Source: Pontederia crassipes
Taxonomy: Eukaryota > Streptophyta > Magnoliopsida > Commelinales > Pontederiaceae
Length of the DNA stretch: 64,000 nucleotides
NCBI GenBank assembly: GCA_030549335.1
Contig: CM060186.1
Coordinates: 22,125,189 to 22,189,188 of the forward strand
Direction of reading: 5' to 3'
Positions 42,236 to 54,149 of the stretch are shown in pieces. The translations under genes were made by a program, and so were the position numbers. How positions within the stretch are numbered: position 1 is the stretch's first letter; every line of letters begins with the position of its first letter. The notes beneath the pieces were generated by a model. That model was not told the origin of the DNA, searched no databases, and was given only the letters and a program-made list of their open reading frames with translations.

Positions 42236-45130
42236 AAATATGGAGTATTTATTTCACGGCCGAATAAAATCAAAAAGTCGGCTTGAAAGTCAGCTAAATT
42301 CTAGACGTAATCAGGAATTGTGGCCGAAATTGGAAATTGCGGCCAAAATAGGAAATTACGGGTGAAAGGAGGAAATTGCGGGCGTAATAAATGGGCGCAA
42401 AACATGGGCGACAAAAACAAATAAGTAGGCAATCCGGGCGCCAAATAGGCAATAAATCACAATAGGCAATCTCGGCCAAAACCAAAGTGGGCAAGAAAAA
42501 TCAAATCACTAAGCAATCTCGGCCAAAACAAATGGGGCAAAAAATCAAATCAGTAGGCAATCTCGGCCGAAACAAATTAAGGCAACACAACATCTCGGCC
42601 AAAACAAATTAGGCAACACATCTCGGCCAAAACAAATTTGAATTGAATCAAGGCATAAAACACGTTCAGAAAATTCATGGAAAATTTGAGACATTAAGGA
42701 AGGAAATCTCGACGGAAAGAGAAATTAATGGATGGAAATCACGTCCGGAAGTCAAATTAAAAAGTCCATAGAGTAATATGATATGGGCGAAATTGCGGGC
42801 GGGATTAGAATTTGCGGTCGAAATAAAAAATTATGGGTGCTAGCGTAATAGTGCAGAGAAAAGTACAAGCCATAATAAGGGTGATATGAGAAAAATGAAA
42901 TCGTCGATAGACCAATTCCGAAACTTGGGCGCCAAATGAAATCAATAAGCAATCAGTGGGGGCGCAAATCAAATTAGTAAACAATCAATTCGGCCGCAAA
43001 CTCGGGGGCGACAACTCAAATTAGTAAAAAAAATCAGTCCAGCCGCAAAATCTGGGGCGACAACTCAAATTAGTAAAAAAATCAATCCGGCCGCAAAATC
43101 GGGGGCAAAAAATCAGGAAATGATGGCAACTTGCGGGCGTAAAATAAGAAGATCAATTTCGGGCGCCAATTGCGGACAAATTACGGGCGCCATATTAGAA
43201 GTTGCCACCGACATGATGAATACATCTCCGAATTATAGGATCACAGATAGAAGAAAAAAAAATTCAAATCAATTCATATCAGGTAGAGAAGGTGTAATTG
43301 AAGGATAAAACAATCAGTACTTATAAGAATTAATTGAACGCCACATAAGAAAAAATAAATTGGATATCATGATAAAAAGATCTGCAGAGTAAATTTAAAG
43401 GCGTCAAATATGAATAAATAAACCCCAAAATCATAGGATAGACAAAATCAAAACAGCATAGCAGATACATCAGCTGGAATTACGAGGCAAATCGGACATT
43501 GGATTTGGGGTGATAAGAAAATCCGGCAAATCAGGCTTTACAGGCGTAATATTTGAAAGGTAAAATTTAGTGTAATAAACTGAATTGGGCACAATACAGA
43601 TTCATATTCATATCTCGGCCGAAATCATAAATGAATCAGCAACTCAAATATTTAACCAACGTAATCATTCATAGGACAGATTTCCTTGGCCGCCAAATAA
43701 AAAACTTTCCATATCTCGGCCGAAATGAAAACTTTCCATATCTCGGCCGAAATCATAAATGAATCAGCAACTCAAATATTTAACCAACGTAATCATTCAT
43801 AGGACAGATTTGCTTGGCCGCCAAATTAAAAACTTTCCATATCTCGGCCGAAATGAAATTGGGCGACATTGTGGGCGTAAGAGTGTCAAACAAATGAAAG
43901 GCGTAATGAGAAAAAAAATCGAAAGCGCCAAATCCCGGGCGAAGCACCGTTAACAGCATGAATCACGTTAGAAAATTCAATAACGAGAGATAATTCTTCA
44001 CACATAATTCTGCAATAAATCACATCAGAAAATTATAAAAAGAAAACCTGATAGTCTTAATCCGATATGGGCGTGATAGATCAAATTTTTAAGAATTTCA
44101 AACCAAAAAATCATCAAGAGAACTGAATCATTATAACAATTAATAAGATAAGATGCCAAAAGAATAATTCCAGCTGCCAACTAAAATTTTTTTTCCGAAA
44201 CTTATCTATGTAACAAGAAATTATTTACAAAATAACTCATTATTTACATAAAAAAATACATACAACTACAAAGAATTTCACAGATAATTTACATATACTA
44301 CAAAAAATTATGGCCATAAAGTGTCACTTTTATCATATATGATCAGAAAAATTTTGTCAAATTGTGCTTGTGAGTATAAAGATTGTCGCAAGAGTTAAAA
44401 ATTGAAATTTGACCACAAGTTTAGTCAAAAATTCTTTTCATAAAATAAATTCAGTGAATTCGGTGCAAAATTTTCTTGACGGGATGTATCAACTTAATCT
44501 CAAACTAAGCGCAGAATACAGAATATTAAAATTTTCCCGAAGGTGTCCAGCCAGAAACGACAGAAAAGCTCGAATAAGATATATCAAATTGGATAATGAT
44601 TGGAGGTGCAAAACTTCAAAACTTTAATTAACTGTGATTTGATCAGAATTATCAAAGCGCAAAAGCTGAGAGAGATAAGCCACCGGGCGTAAAAGATTTT
44701 TTGAAGTCATTAAAGCCGAAACGAGGTCAAATCCAACTTATACGTTCAGAAATACATTACGGCCGAATTGAAGTCGACCGCCTTTGGGCGTAATGCAGAA
44801 CTGGTTTCGGCCGAAACAAAAAAAATAGAATTAAACTTATTCTTACGTCAATAGATGAGTCGTTACGGCCTAGAAAGAGTGAAATTCATGTTGAGTGTTC
44901 CATTACGGCCGAGAAAGAATAAACCACTTTGGCCAAAACAAAGTCAAATCAATATGAATATAGCATGGCGTAAAACAAAGTTTAGACAATTAAAACATTA
45001 CGGTCGAGAAACAGAAAGTTTTCAGAAGATTTCAGACACCCATAAATAGGCTCAAATCATATAAAGCCGATAAAAATTAATTATGGTCTCTTTATCCAAA
45101 TAAAAAAATCCACTCGATGTCAAAATTCTC
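42236..45130 (-). repeat. GGCCGAAA / GGGCGTAAA motif array
   Basis: About 2.9 kb where short GC words (CTCGGCCGAAA, TTACGGCCGA, GGGCGCCAAAT, TTGCGGGCGTAA) punctuate A-rich DNA every 20-40 bp. A ~50-bp unit (GCCGCAAAATC...GGGGCGACAACTCAAATTAG) repeats at 42985-43110. The same words occur in the LTRs of this family. Nothing is coding. Confidence 0.75.
43612..43867. repeat. 128-bp tandem duplication
   Basis: 43612-43739 is repeated as 43740-43867 with very few differences (ATTTCCTTGG versus ATTTGCTTGG; one A/T change). Each unit begins ATCTCGGCCGAAATCATAAA. Confidence 0.9.
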
Positions 45131-45321
45131 AAATAGTGGCCGAAAGACAAACGCATTTTAATCCAAACTCAATTATAATCCCGTGACTTTTATCTGCAAA
45201 AAGAAAAATGTTAGTTTATTCACAATAATTAAAACAAATAGTACATATGTACAAAGAATTATTTACAATTTTTTTACATATCCTAATAATTCATAAAAAT
45301 AAAAAATTAATTAATAAAATA

Positions 45322-45340
45322 TTCCCCGGCAACGGCGCCA
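45322..45340 (-). other. Primer-binding site of element C (tRNA-Asp type)
   Basis: The minus strand reads TGGCGCCGTTGCCGGGGAA, the canonical Athila PBS, a few bases inside the 5' LTR. Confidence 0.9.
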
Positions 45341-45346
45341 AAAACT

Positions 45347-47034
45347 TGATCGATAAATTTGTAATAATAAAATTTGCTAGCAAGTGCACTAGTTGCTCAA
45401 GTAATATAGTAATAGGAGTAAAGAGTGTCGAACCCACGAGGAATATTATTAATTAAATATCTGAATTTATTAATTAATAAGAGAGAGAAAAACATGGATT
45501 CTGAAAATGAGTTTTATAAAATAAAATAAAATAAAGAAAAGATAATAAAATAAAGTAGTGGTGTTGAAGTTAGGCCTTAGGATGAAAATAGATCAAGATA
45601 AATATTTGAACCATTAATCTTTAAAGATGGATTAGAGTCTCCCTAAAGTAATCTAACATGATTATCTTACGGTCTCCACGACTGACATTCCTCAATCTAA
45701 CCATATAGAACTATCTTAATTTAATAAGAATTGAAGTCTCCACGACTGGTACCCTAAAAAACATATTAAAATTAAGATGCGTTAAATTGGATTCCCTAAA
45801 CTATTAATCACTCCACAAACGGGTATAGATGAATAGACCACACAAACATAATTCTCCACACACTAGTTATCAAATTTATGTCAATTATTAATTTCAAATA
45901 AAATCAATTAAAATTAGTATCATGAATTCTGAAATTAAACACTCCACAAACTGGTATAGCCTAATTCAAAAATCCAATTAACTAACATAAAAGCATTAAG
46001 CACAATTAATAATTGATCATAAAAGATTAAAACAAATAAAATAGGATCCAAATATTTCTCTTTAATTAATAATCTCCTAAAATAATAATCCTGAAAAACA
46101 TGGAGTTCATCCTAGAAATTCTGGAGAGATAATAACAAAATAGCAATAATAATTGAAAGAATTACACCCAAAATAGAAGTAGAGCTCTTGAATTGGGCAG
46201 ACAGTCGGGCAGCCTCTCGGACTTGATCAGGGTTGCGATCAACCTCCAGCCGTCGCACCTCTCTCCTCTTGGTCATAGCCTGCAGAGCTCACGACTCGCT
46301 GTGAAAGAAACTTGAAATTTAAAGAACCAGTTGGGATGACGGTATCTTCCCCTATTTATAGGTGCGGACGGCCTTCAAGCGGATCACGGTCGATAAAATC
46401 ATACGGTCCAATTTAATTTCATGGGATAAAACTTGAGTTGATTACGGCTGATAAACTTTCCTCTCTGAATTTTGGCCAAAACTATAAGTTATTTTATCCG
46501 TTACGCCCAAAAAGATAAACATTCTTATCTTTACACCCTTCAAATATCGGCCAAAACGAAGATTCTTTTATCATTACCCCCTTCAAATCTCGGCCAAAAT
46601 GATGACTTCGCCCAAGGATTGAGTTATCGGCCGATAAAATGATATCACTTTCTAAATCTCGGCCACAAAATCTGTTTGCCCCCTAACGATTACGACCGAT
46701 AATAATAAAACATTGGATGTTTTGCGGCCGATAAACTTGATAGATGATAGGAGTCTCGACCGATACGGATAGATCTTTGATGATTTATCGGCCGATATGT
46801 CCATTCTTGATCAAATATAATCCTTGGATAATTATGTATTTGATTTTTCCTACAAAATTATAATCACAATTTAATTAATCCATCCATAATTAAAATATTC
46901 AAAAAATTAACAATGAAATTTGATAGATCCGAAATTACGACTAAAAGTGATTTAAAATGATGCATGCCATGATCAAATTATAGAAAAATTAATTAAAATA
47001 ATAATCTAAAATATGTTATATTTTGCATGCATCA
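45347..47034 (-). repeat. 5' LTR of element C
   Basis: TGATCGATAAA...TTTTGCATGCATCA, 1688 bp, collinear with 38320-40097 apart from an ~80-bp deletion near 46680. Minus-strand TATA box CTATAAATAGG at about 46351-46361. Confidence 0.9.
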
Positions 47035-47440
47035 CGTCCCATTCGCGTCGCAACGACTGTCGACGCTGAGTTATTGGCGACGCGTGCACCATCATATTTG
47101 TGTCACTTCAGCTCCTTCCTAGCGCTTACAGTAGCGACTCGTGGGCGCCAGCATAGCGCCTCAAGTCTAGCGCCCCTTATGCGTCGACTTAGCCACGCGC
47201 TTCTTCTACGCACAGCCGCAAACCTTGCGTCTTAATAACGTCGAGATAGCGTCAACACGTGGCGCTAGTAGCATCTCATTTTCTTTGACTCTAGTGCGAC
47301 GCCACTAGCCACTTATTTCCAGCGTCCCACTTTTGCGACGCTAGTTAGACGCTAATGAGACGCTCTTCACAACGGAGACGTAATAGAGCCTCCATAGCAT
47401 CGCCTATCTTGAGTCGCTAATCGCCAATTTTCTTGTAGTA
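47035..47440. repeat. CACTA-2 right subterminal repeats
   Basis: Dense GCGTCGC, GCGACGCT, AGCGCC words continue the vocabulary at 38302-38319, confirming that element C split this block. Ends TTTTCTTGTAGTA. The frame at 47023-47235 is incidental. Confidence 0.8.
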
Positions 47441-47462
47441 GATGGCTCTGTGATTATGTGTC

Positions 47463-49609
47463 TGATGCATACATTTTACAACATATAATTTGACTTACAT
47501 TTAGGCTTATTTCATGTAGTTTGCTCATAGCATGCATATATTTTTACATTTATTTCTTTGCATTCATTTGAAGTAGCCATCTACCTCTAATTGGTGTGAT
47601 TTTGCAGAAAATATGAATAAAAATGATGGAGGAATGGAAGAAAAGAAGAATAACGTGAAACAGAGTCCAAATAGCTTCTGAAAAATGTCAATTAAGCCTC
47701 TTCACGGGCGTTATAGATTTGTCACGGCAGTTAAAGGTTCGCCTAACGCCTCGCAATCTGACATTCATGACTCTCACAAAACAGGCTACACAGAAGAAAT
47801 GAATCTCACGGGCCATGAGACACTGACTCACGCCTCTGACTCACACCTCAAACGCCATCTTAACAGCTCTGGCAGAAGTAGAATAGTGATCTCACGGGTC
47901 GTGAAGTACACCTCACGACCGTTAAGACCAAATATCATGCCATACATTACATTTCACAGACCGAAGGAACGCATGTTTCAAACGAAGACAACTTACGGGC
48001 CGTGAAGGGTTTCTCATGGCCATTATTATAGATTCTCATGAATCAAACAAGTCTCACATTAGGATATAGAAGTTTAACGAGCCATGAGCAAAGCACAATG
48101 GGCCGTTAATTCCACTAGCAGATTTATCACCAGCCTTTACACAATACTCACGGATATCACAGAAGGTCGGGCATCAATGACCATCAACTAATGGGCCGTG
48201 ACCTACTCCTAACGGGTTGATCAGAAGGTTTCAAATAGACATATTACTCTTCATGTGCCATTAGTATTTTCTCACCAGTCGTGAAATTAGACGAAGCCAC
48301 ACGATCGAAGGAAAATGGCCCGAATCACCACTCTGAGATCTGTCACACGCTCCGTGAAGGCTGCAGAAAATCCTAATTTGACTCTGATTCGACCATTAGA
48401 ACAGTTTCAGGGGGCGTGAGAGACACCTAAATCGGCATAGAAACATATTCTCGGAAGAATTGTCAACGCACAAGGACTCCAACTCCTACCGTATGTCCTA
48501 AACTTCAATTGGAAACTAATTAGACCAAAAATCTCAGAATTACAAGGCAAAACTTTCATAATTAATGGTACTCTTAATTTACCTTATTTCACATGGAAAA
48601 TATTTTCATTTGTTCCCAAGCCACTTGAAAATTGGAGACTCTATAAAAGAGACGTCTGGTAGCCAAAGTTGATCATGCAAGGGCCTGCAACCGAAGTTTT
48701 CAAGCCAAGAACGAAGGAGCACTTTTGAAGAAGGAAATAGAAGACTTATGCGAAGTAGACTCGTGCGAGGATTGTGCAGCGGCTTGTCATCATTTCTGTA
48801 GAGTACTTCTTCATTATGTTGGGATGATACTTTGGATTTCCATGTTTTATCTATCTCTTGTAGCTTATTAGATTATTAGTTATAGTTTTACTTTTCTATT
48901 TTAGTTGCAAAAGTTTTACTGTATGAATAATTTCTAATTTCTGAATAATCAAATGATTAGTTTAGTTTTTTTATGAACATAATTGCTATGTGTAATGCTT
49001 TTCTTCAGGATTTAATGATTTCTAGGATGATTATTGACTGTGCAGTGTGATCAATCCTTAATTCATCATTTTCTATCGAATCGATTATTAATTTTATGTT
49101 GAAGCAATCCATGCTGTAATTTAGTAGAAACCATGTAGAATATTATATTATGTGGTTTGCATTGAATTGACCCTTGTGGGCAATTATGTAGTTTAGGGAT
49201 TACAACGAATTGCATCTTAAGTTCAAAATAATTGAAGGCATATCCATGCAGAATAGTTTTATTTTATTAATGTCTTGAAATATTTGATTTACCCGTACAA
49301 GAGATCATATCTTTGTGTTCTTAATCCGTCTACAAACTAAATCTGATCTTTATATTTATTTATGTTTTTTACAAAAATTACAGATTGTTCCTATCATTAT
49401 AGATCATCTTAAGGACCTATGCATCATTAGTGTTAGATTTTACATTCTGCACAACTTTTAACCAAAATCTTATGTCGTCTCCTATTAGCCTATGAGATTT
49501 AATAGATAAGTAAACTAGTTTTTCGTGGAATCGACAATCTATACTTTTCACAGTATTACTTGACCGGCTAGTGCACTTGCTAGCTTTATTGTTATTAATT
49601 TTTGCATCA
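47463..49609 (+). repeat. 5' LTR of element B
   Basis: TGATGCATACATTTTACAAC...TTTGCATCA, 2147 bp. TATA box CTATAAAAGA at 48641-48650. U3 is rich in ACGGGCCGTGA-like words (47700-48420). Confidence 0.9.
48641..48650 (+). promoter_or_regulatory. TATA box of the element B 5' LTR
   Basis: GACTCTATAAAAGAGAC; the counterpart in the 3' LTR is at 59414-59423. It is the likely start region of the genomic RNA. Confidence 0.65.
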
Positions 49610-49615
49610 AGTTTT

Positions 49616-49633
49616 TGGCACTGTTGCCGGGGA
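49616..49633 (+). other. Primer-binding site of element B
   Basis: TGGCACTGTTGCCGGGGA, two mismatches from the exact PBS kept in element C. Confidence 0.8.
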
Positions 49634-49744
49634 ACTATTCTTTACTTTTTATTCTTATTTTATGCTACTTTGAGACTCTTTACTTTCTGTTTTCTTTTTG
49701 TTTGGTGGCTGTGCAGATTTCCATACATAATTCTTTTACAAGCC

Positions 49745-50700
49745 ATCTAATCTGGAGCCTTTGGATCGTGACACTCGACCTAACACTCGAAGTTCCAAAG
49801 GTCCTCTGGAATTTGATCCTTAGATTGAACGAACAGCATAGCTACTGCGAAAGAACACGATGGCTGAACAACAAGAACGCCGCCAAATTGAATAGGAACG
49901 ATGCCAAGCAGGAAGGGGAAGAAGAAGAACTCAACATGAGGGATTATGTCTCGGCCAAATATTCTAACACCAACTCCAGCATTGTGATTCCAGCAATCAC
50001 AGCAAATAACTTCGAATTGAACCCTTCCATTACTCACATGATTGAAGCACATCAGTTTGGTGGAGCTTTCCATGAGAACCCTCATGATCATCTTGATAAA
50101 TTTCTTCGCGTCTGCAACACCTTTAAGAGTCCTAACATTTCTGTGGATGTGTCTCGTTTAACCCTATTTCCCTTTTCTCTGAGAGATACATTTACTTGGC
50201 TGAAGACTCTTCCTACAGGATTAATCAAGACTTAGGAGCAATTTGTAGACAAGTTCATTAACAAATATTGCCCGTCTCAGAAAGCAATAAAGTTGAGAAA
50301 TGAACTCCGATCCTTTTGACAAGATGATGATGAAACGCTCTATAAGACATGGGACAGATTCAAGGAACTCTTGGTTGGAGTTCCCGATAATCAAATTCTA
50401 CTGTGGGAAAAGCTTGAAGATTTCTACAATGGCTTGCGCCAAAGTGATAAAGACAAGCTAGACTCCTCAGCTGGAGGAATGGTCATGGGCAAGATGAAGC
50501 CACAAGAAATATATGATCTGATCAATGATGTGACCTTAAATTCATGGCAAAGCTAAACAAAGGAGAGGAGTAAACAAAGCTAAAAGTGAATTAGTTGTGG
50601 CTCAGATAGAATTACTGAATAAAAAGTTTTGAGATGCTTTTGAGCCATAACAACCCCCTGTGATATCTGTGGATGAGGACACCCGATTTCTGAATGTCCA
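49745..50700 (+). pseudogene. gag of Athila element B
   Basis: After a leader, a gag N-terminus with DRDTRPNTRSSKGPLEF is visible near 49760 in one frame. Another frame (49936-50235) gives the capsid-like block with FELNPSITHMIEAHQFGG and FLRVCNTFK. A TAG at 50233 sits where the surrounding sequence suggests TGG. The frame then continues with EQFVDKFINKYCPSQKAIKLRNEL, a TGA at 50318, and ETLYKTWDRFKELLVG...FYNGLRQSDKDKL to 50556. A zinc knuckle (CDICG..GHPISEC, 50659-50697) has a TGA in it. Gag forms the particle and binds genomic RNA. Several stops mean no full product. Confidence 0.85.
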
Positions 50701-51240
50701 GGTGGTAATTCCTCTAATCAAATTGAAAATGCTAACTATCTTTCCAATTCTTATTTCAGGTCTCCACCATTGGGAAATTCTTACAATTTAAATTGGCATA
50801 ATCATCACTTATTTTCTTGGAGACAAAGCCCAGGATAGCAGCCACCTTCACAAAACAACTTTCAACAACAACAATTTCAGCAACCACACCACCCACAATC
50901 ACAAACTGAAATGAAGCCAAACCTGGAAGACTTAATGATGAAATTTATGACAACCATGGAAACCAAGGTTTCCAATCAAGATGCTTCCATCCGTAATCTA
51001 GAAATTCAATTAGGATAGACAGCAAACATTCTTGTTGGCCGCACAACGGGTGCTCTTCCAAGCAACACCGAGAAAAACCCACGAGAAGAAGCCAAATCTA
51101 TCTCTTTAAGAAGCGAAAAAACTCTAGCTGGACTAGTCCTGCAATCCTCACATGAAGATACAAGCATTAAGGCCACTATCGAAGCATCACATGATCCTAT
51201 TATCAATGAAGAAAGTTTTGCACTTCCTTAGTTCTAAAGG
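50701..51240 (+). pseudogene. gag C-terminal region / gag-pol linker of element B
   Basis: Gln/Asn/Pro-rich tail (QNNFQQQQFQQPHHPQSQ, about 50850) followed by METKVSNQDASIRNLEIQLG (about 50958), a heptad-like segment typical of Athila gag-pol linkers. Stops at 50838 and 51016. It resembles the element A remnant at 4125-4190. Confidence 0.65.
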
Positions 51241-51314
51241 AAAAGAGCCAGCAACAGTCGAGATACCGAGCAAATCGAGAAACCTGCCGTTCACAAAAGC
51301 TGCGCAACGAACAA

Positions 51315-51860
51315 TTGGATAAGCAATTCTCTCGTTTCATTGAGATATTTAAACAATTGCACATTAACATTCCTTTTTATGAAGTGTTACAACAGATGCC
51401 TAGCTACACAAAATTTCCTAAATATGCCTTGTGCCATAAATGGAAGATCGATATTGGAGGCATCATTAAGATGACGCCCCAATGTTGTGCAGTTTACAAA
51501 GAAGACCTTCCGACAAAGATGGGCGATCCAGGCAGTTTTACCATACTTTGCACAATTTGAGATTATCATTGTGCCAAGGCTCTTTGTAATCTTAGAGAAA
51601 GCATAAATTTAATGCCTTATTCTATTTTTCTAAAGCTAGGTTATGGAGAACTTGTTCCTAATGTTGTGTTACTTCATATGACTGATCATTCGGTGAAAAA
51701 ACTGAAGAGATTGCTGGAGGATGTCTTGGTGAAAGTAGACAAATTCATCTTTCCAGCAGATTTCGTTGTCTTGGATATAAAGGATGGACTAGAGGCCCCT
51801 ATCATATTGGGACGCCCATTCTTGGCCACGGGCAATACTCTCATCGATCTCCAGTAAGGA
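51315..51860 (+). pseudogene. Aspartic protease of Athila element B
   Basis: The frame 51315-51560 has LHINIPFYEVLQQMPSY and DPGSFTILCTI; after a stop the next frame gives ESINLMPYSIFLKLGYGEL, DVLVKVDKFIFPADFVVLD and PIILGRPFLATGNTLIDL. The order and the ILGRPFLATG end are diagnostic of Athila-type proteases. The active-site D-L-G-A-S position reads CNLRES: the catalytic Asp codon is AAT (51588-51590). Inactive even without the stops. Confidence 0.85.
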
Positions 51861-52126
51861 AAACTTACACTTCGAGTCGACAATTAGGACCTCAGTTTTG
51901 ATATGAAAACTTCACTTCAAAATTCTATGGACTATTTCTCATGTTTCGCTATCGAGAGTTTAGAAGATGAAATTCATGATGAAATTGATGATATGGTCTC
52001 TAACATCGTTAATGATCCATATATAGGTGTCAAAGATACTAATGTTGAAGATACAACTATCAAGATACAAAATTAAGATAAAGAAGAGCTCGCTATACAG
52101 CAAGAGGAGACTACACTTTCATCACC

Positions 52127-52406
52127 GAAACTTGAACTTAAAGAATTGCCTTCACATCTGAAATATGATTTTCTTGAGAATAAAGTATATCCTATTATTA
52201 TCTCCTCTGCTCTTACAGATGATATGGTTCTGGAGGTGCTACGAACCCACAAGAAAGCCATAGCATGAAACTTGAACTTAAAGAATTGCCTTCACATCTG
52301 AAATATGATTTTCTTGAGAATAAAGTATATCCTATTATTATCTCCTCCGCTCTTACAGATGATATGGTTCTGGAGGTGCTACGAACTCACAAGAAAGCCA
52401 TAGCAT
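52127..52406 (+). repeat. 140-bp tandem duplication in pol
   Basis: 52127-52266 is repeated at 52267-52406 with about two single-base differences. It encodes LELKELPSHLKYDFLENKVY... twice, just upstream of RT. Confidence 0.95.
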
Positions 52407-53330
52407 GGTCTATCTCTGACATTAAAGGTATCTCCCCTACTATTTGTTAGGATAAAATCTTGACAGAGGTAGATGGACATCCAGTCGCTTAGTATTAATG
52501 AAGGCTTAACCCCGCATTAAAGGAGGTTGTTAGAAGGAAATTATCAAGCTCATTGATGTCAGGATCATCTACGCCATCTCTGTCAGGCCTTGGGTGAGTC
52601 CAGTTCAGATAGTACCGAAGAAAGGAGGTATGATGATAGTGAAGAATAAAAATAATGAACTTATCCCGTAGAGAACTATGACCGGTTGGCATGTATGCAT
52701 TGATTATCGTAAGTTGAATGATGCCACACGCAATGATCACTTTCCTTTACCCTTTATTGATCAAATGCGTGAGCGTATCTCAGGTCACAGCTTCTATTGC
52801 TTTCTAGGTGGATATTTTGGGTATAATCAAATTGCAGTTGTACACGAAGACCAGGAGAAAACGACACTCACATGCCCATATGGAATCTTTTCTTACCAAA
52901 GGATGTCATTCAGACTTTGCAATGCTTTAGCAACCTTTCAACATTCCATGATGTCGATTTTCGTTGATATGAACGAAAAAATCCTTGAAATTTTCATGGA
53001 TGATTTCACTATTTTTGGGAACTCTTTTGATAACTATCTATATAACTTGTCCTTAATCTTGCAGAGATGTGAGAAAACTAATCTCGACCCAAATTGGGAA
53101 AAATGTTATTTCATGGTGAAGGAAGGAATAGTTCTTGGTCACAAAATTTCTGAGAAAGGCGTCGAAGTTGATAAGGCCAAAATTGATGTCATCGCCAACC
53201 TTCCTCCTCCTACAAATGTCAAGGCCATCAGAAGTTTCCTCGGACATGCTGGCTTCTACCATCGTTTCATAAAAGACTTTTTAAAGATCTCAAAAACCAC
53301 TCATTGCTCTCCTTACTAAAGATGCCAAAT
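52270..53330 (+). pseudogene. Reverse transcriptase of Athila element B
   Basis: The lead-in KAIAWSISDIKGISPTIC ends at a stop (52448). After a frame-shifted stretch (52460-52675) a long frame (52678-53319) has VCIDYRKLNDATRNDHFPLPF, FLGGYFGYNQIAV, CPYGIFSYQRMSFRLCNALATF, IFMDDFTIFGNSF and GFYHRFIKDF. The FMDD box is intact. At motif A the Asp expected in FLDGY is Gly (FLGGY), which would abolish catalysis. RT copies element RNA into DNA. Confidence 0.9.
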
Positions 53331-53800
53331 TTGATTTCAATTCAAATTGTTTAGAGGCATATAATCTGTTAAAGGAGAAATTTATTTCTGCTCCTATCGG
53401 TGTCGCCCAGATTGGAGTCTCCCTTTCGAACTCATGTGTGACGCAAGCGATAGAGCATTCGAGCAGTATTGGGACAGCGACACAATAATATTTTTCGTAT
53501 CATCTATTACGCTAGCCGCACACTCACCTCCACCCAAATCAACTATGCGACTATAGAAAAAGAATTTCTTGTTGTTGTTTACGCATTTGACAAATTTAGA
53601 CCTTATCTGATTTGTTCTAAAGTTGTTGCCTACAACGACCATGCAGCCATCCGACATATGATGATGAAGACAGATGCAAGCCTAGATTAATTCGTTGGAT
53701 ATTATTGTTACAGGAATTTGACGTCGAAATCAAGGACAAAAATGGGACAAAGAATTTAGTTGTTGATCATCTCTCTCGTCTTGACCCAACCCTTGAAGAA
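53331..53800 (+). pseudogene. RNase H of Athila element B
   Basis: Shifting frames give FELMCDAS (about 53428), then IIYYASRTLTSTQINYATIEKEFLVVVYAFDKFRPYLI and [14 protein letters not shown] (53496-53670), then [16 protein letters not shown] and [10 protein letters not shown] (53690-53790). This is the usual gypsy RNase H order. It degrades the RNA strand of the hybrid. At least two frameshifts. Confidence 0.85.
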
Positions 53801-54143
53801 GACATTGATATTTGAGAAGAGTTCCCCAATGAAAAGATTCTAGCCATATTTGCAATTAATCATAAGTCTGAACTAACACCTTGGTTTGTAGATTTCGCCA
53901 ACTATCTTGCCAGCAAGTGGATCCCCAAAGGATGGACTATGCATTAAAGAAATAAGTTTTTCTTTGACGTTAAACATTATCATTGGGAAAATCCATATTT
54001 GTTCAAAATGTGTGCAGATCAGGTGATCCGAAAATGTGTCCGAGAAGATGAGATGCCCAACATTCTACAACATTATCATGATGGCATTGCAGGAAGACAC
54101 TTTCGGCCTAACCGAACCACTGCTAAAGTTTTGGAATGTGGCC
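53801..54143 (+). pseudogene. Integrase N-terminal zinc-binding domain of element B
   Basis: After RNase H: PWFVDFANYLAS (53879), a stop at 53946, then KFFFDVKHYHWENPYLFKMCADQVIRKCV and HYHDGIAGRHFRPNRTTAKVLECG (to 54140). This is the H-H part of the HHCC finger and its linker. The homology stops abruptly at AATGTGGCC (54135-54143), the left breakpoint of an inversion. The rest of integrase is on the opposite strand. Confidence 0.8.
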
Positions 54144-54149
54144 AGAAAT

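Larger units (their letters stand above)
38320..47034 (-). mobile_element. Athila-type element C, complete but without gag or pol (non-autonomous)
   Basis: Minus-strand LTR element with two LTRs (38320-40097, 45347-47034), a perfect Athila PBS and a clear PPT. The pentamers are catcc (38315-38319) and cgtcc (47035-47039), one transition apart. The internal region (40098-45346, 5.2 kb) has no gag, protease, RT, RNase H or integrase in any frame. It is filled by a non-coding array of GGCCGAAA/GGGCGTAAA words. By eye the two LTRs agree at about 95% in their first 400 bp, apart from one ~80-bp indel, making this the youngest LTR insertion here. It must have been mobilised by proteins of another element. 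Confidence 0.9.
29256..47440 (+). mobile_element. CACTA-2 transposon with a nested Athila element
   Basis: Left end CACTACAAAAAAAATGGG (29256), right end TTTTCTTGTAGTA (47440, last base A for G). Perfect 3-bp duplications gat lie at 29253-29255 and 47441-47443. Without the nested Athila element C (38320-47034 plus 5 bp) it is about 9.5 kb. Plus-strand order: subterminal repeats in three blocks, GC-rich 5' segment, minisatellite intron, TNP2 with DUF4218 and DUF4216, TNP1-like gene, a 20-bp 3' repeat, right subterminal repeats. It is the most complete DNA transposon in the window but is inactivated by stops. Confidence 0.9.

Noticed and set aside
42236..45130. GGCCGAAA array as a CRISPR-like array
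   Set aside because: Repeats are short, variable and unevenly spaced, spacers are A-rich and related, no cas genes exist, and the context is a plant LTR element.
47023..47235. 70-codon frame as a small gene
   Set aside because: It spans the junction of the element C LTR and CACTA-2 subterminal repeats.
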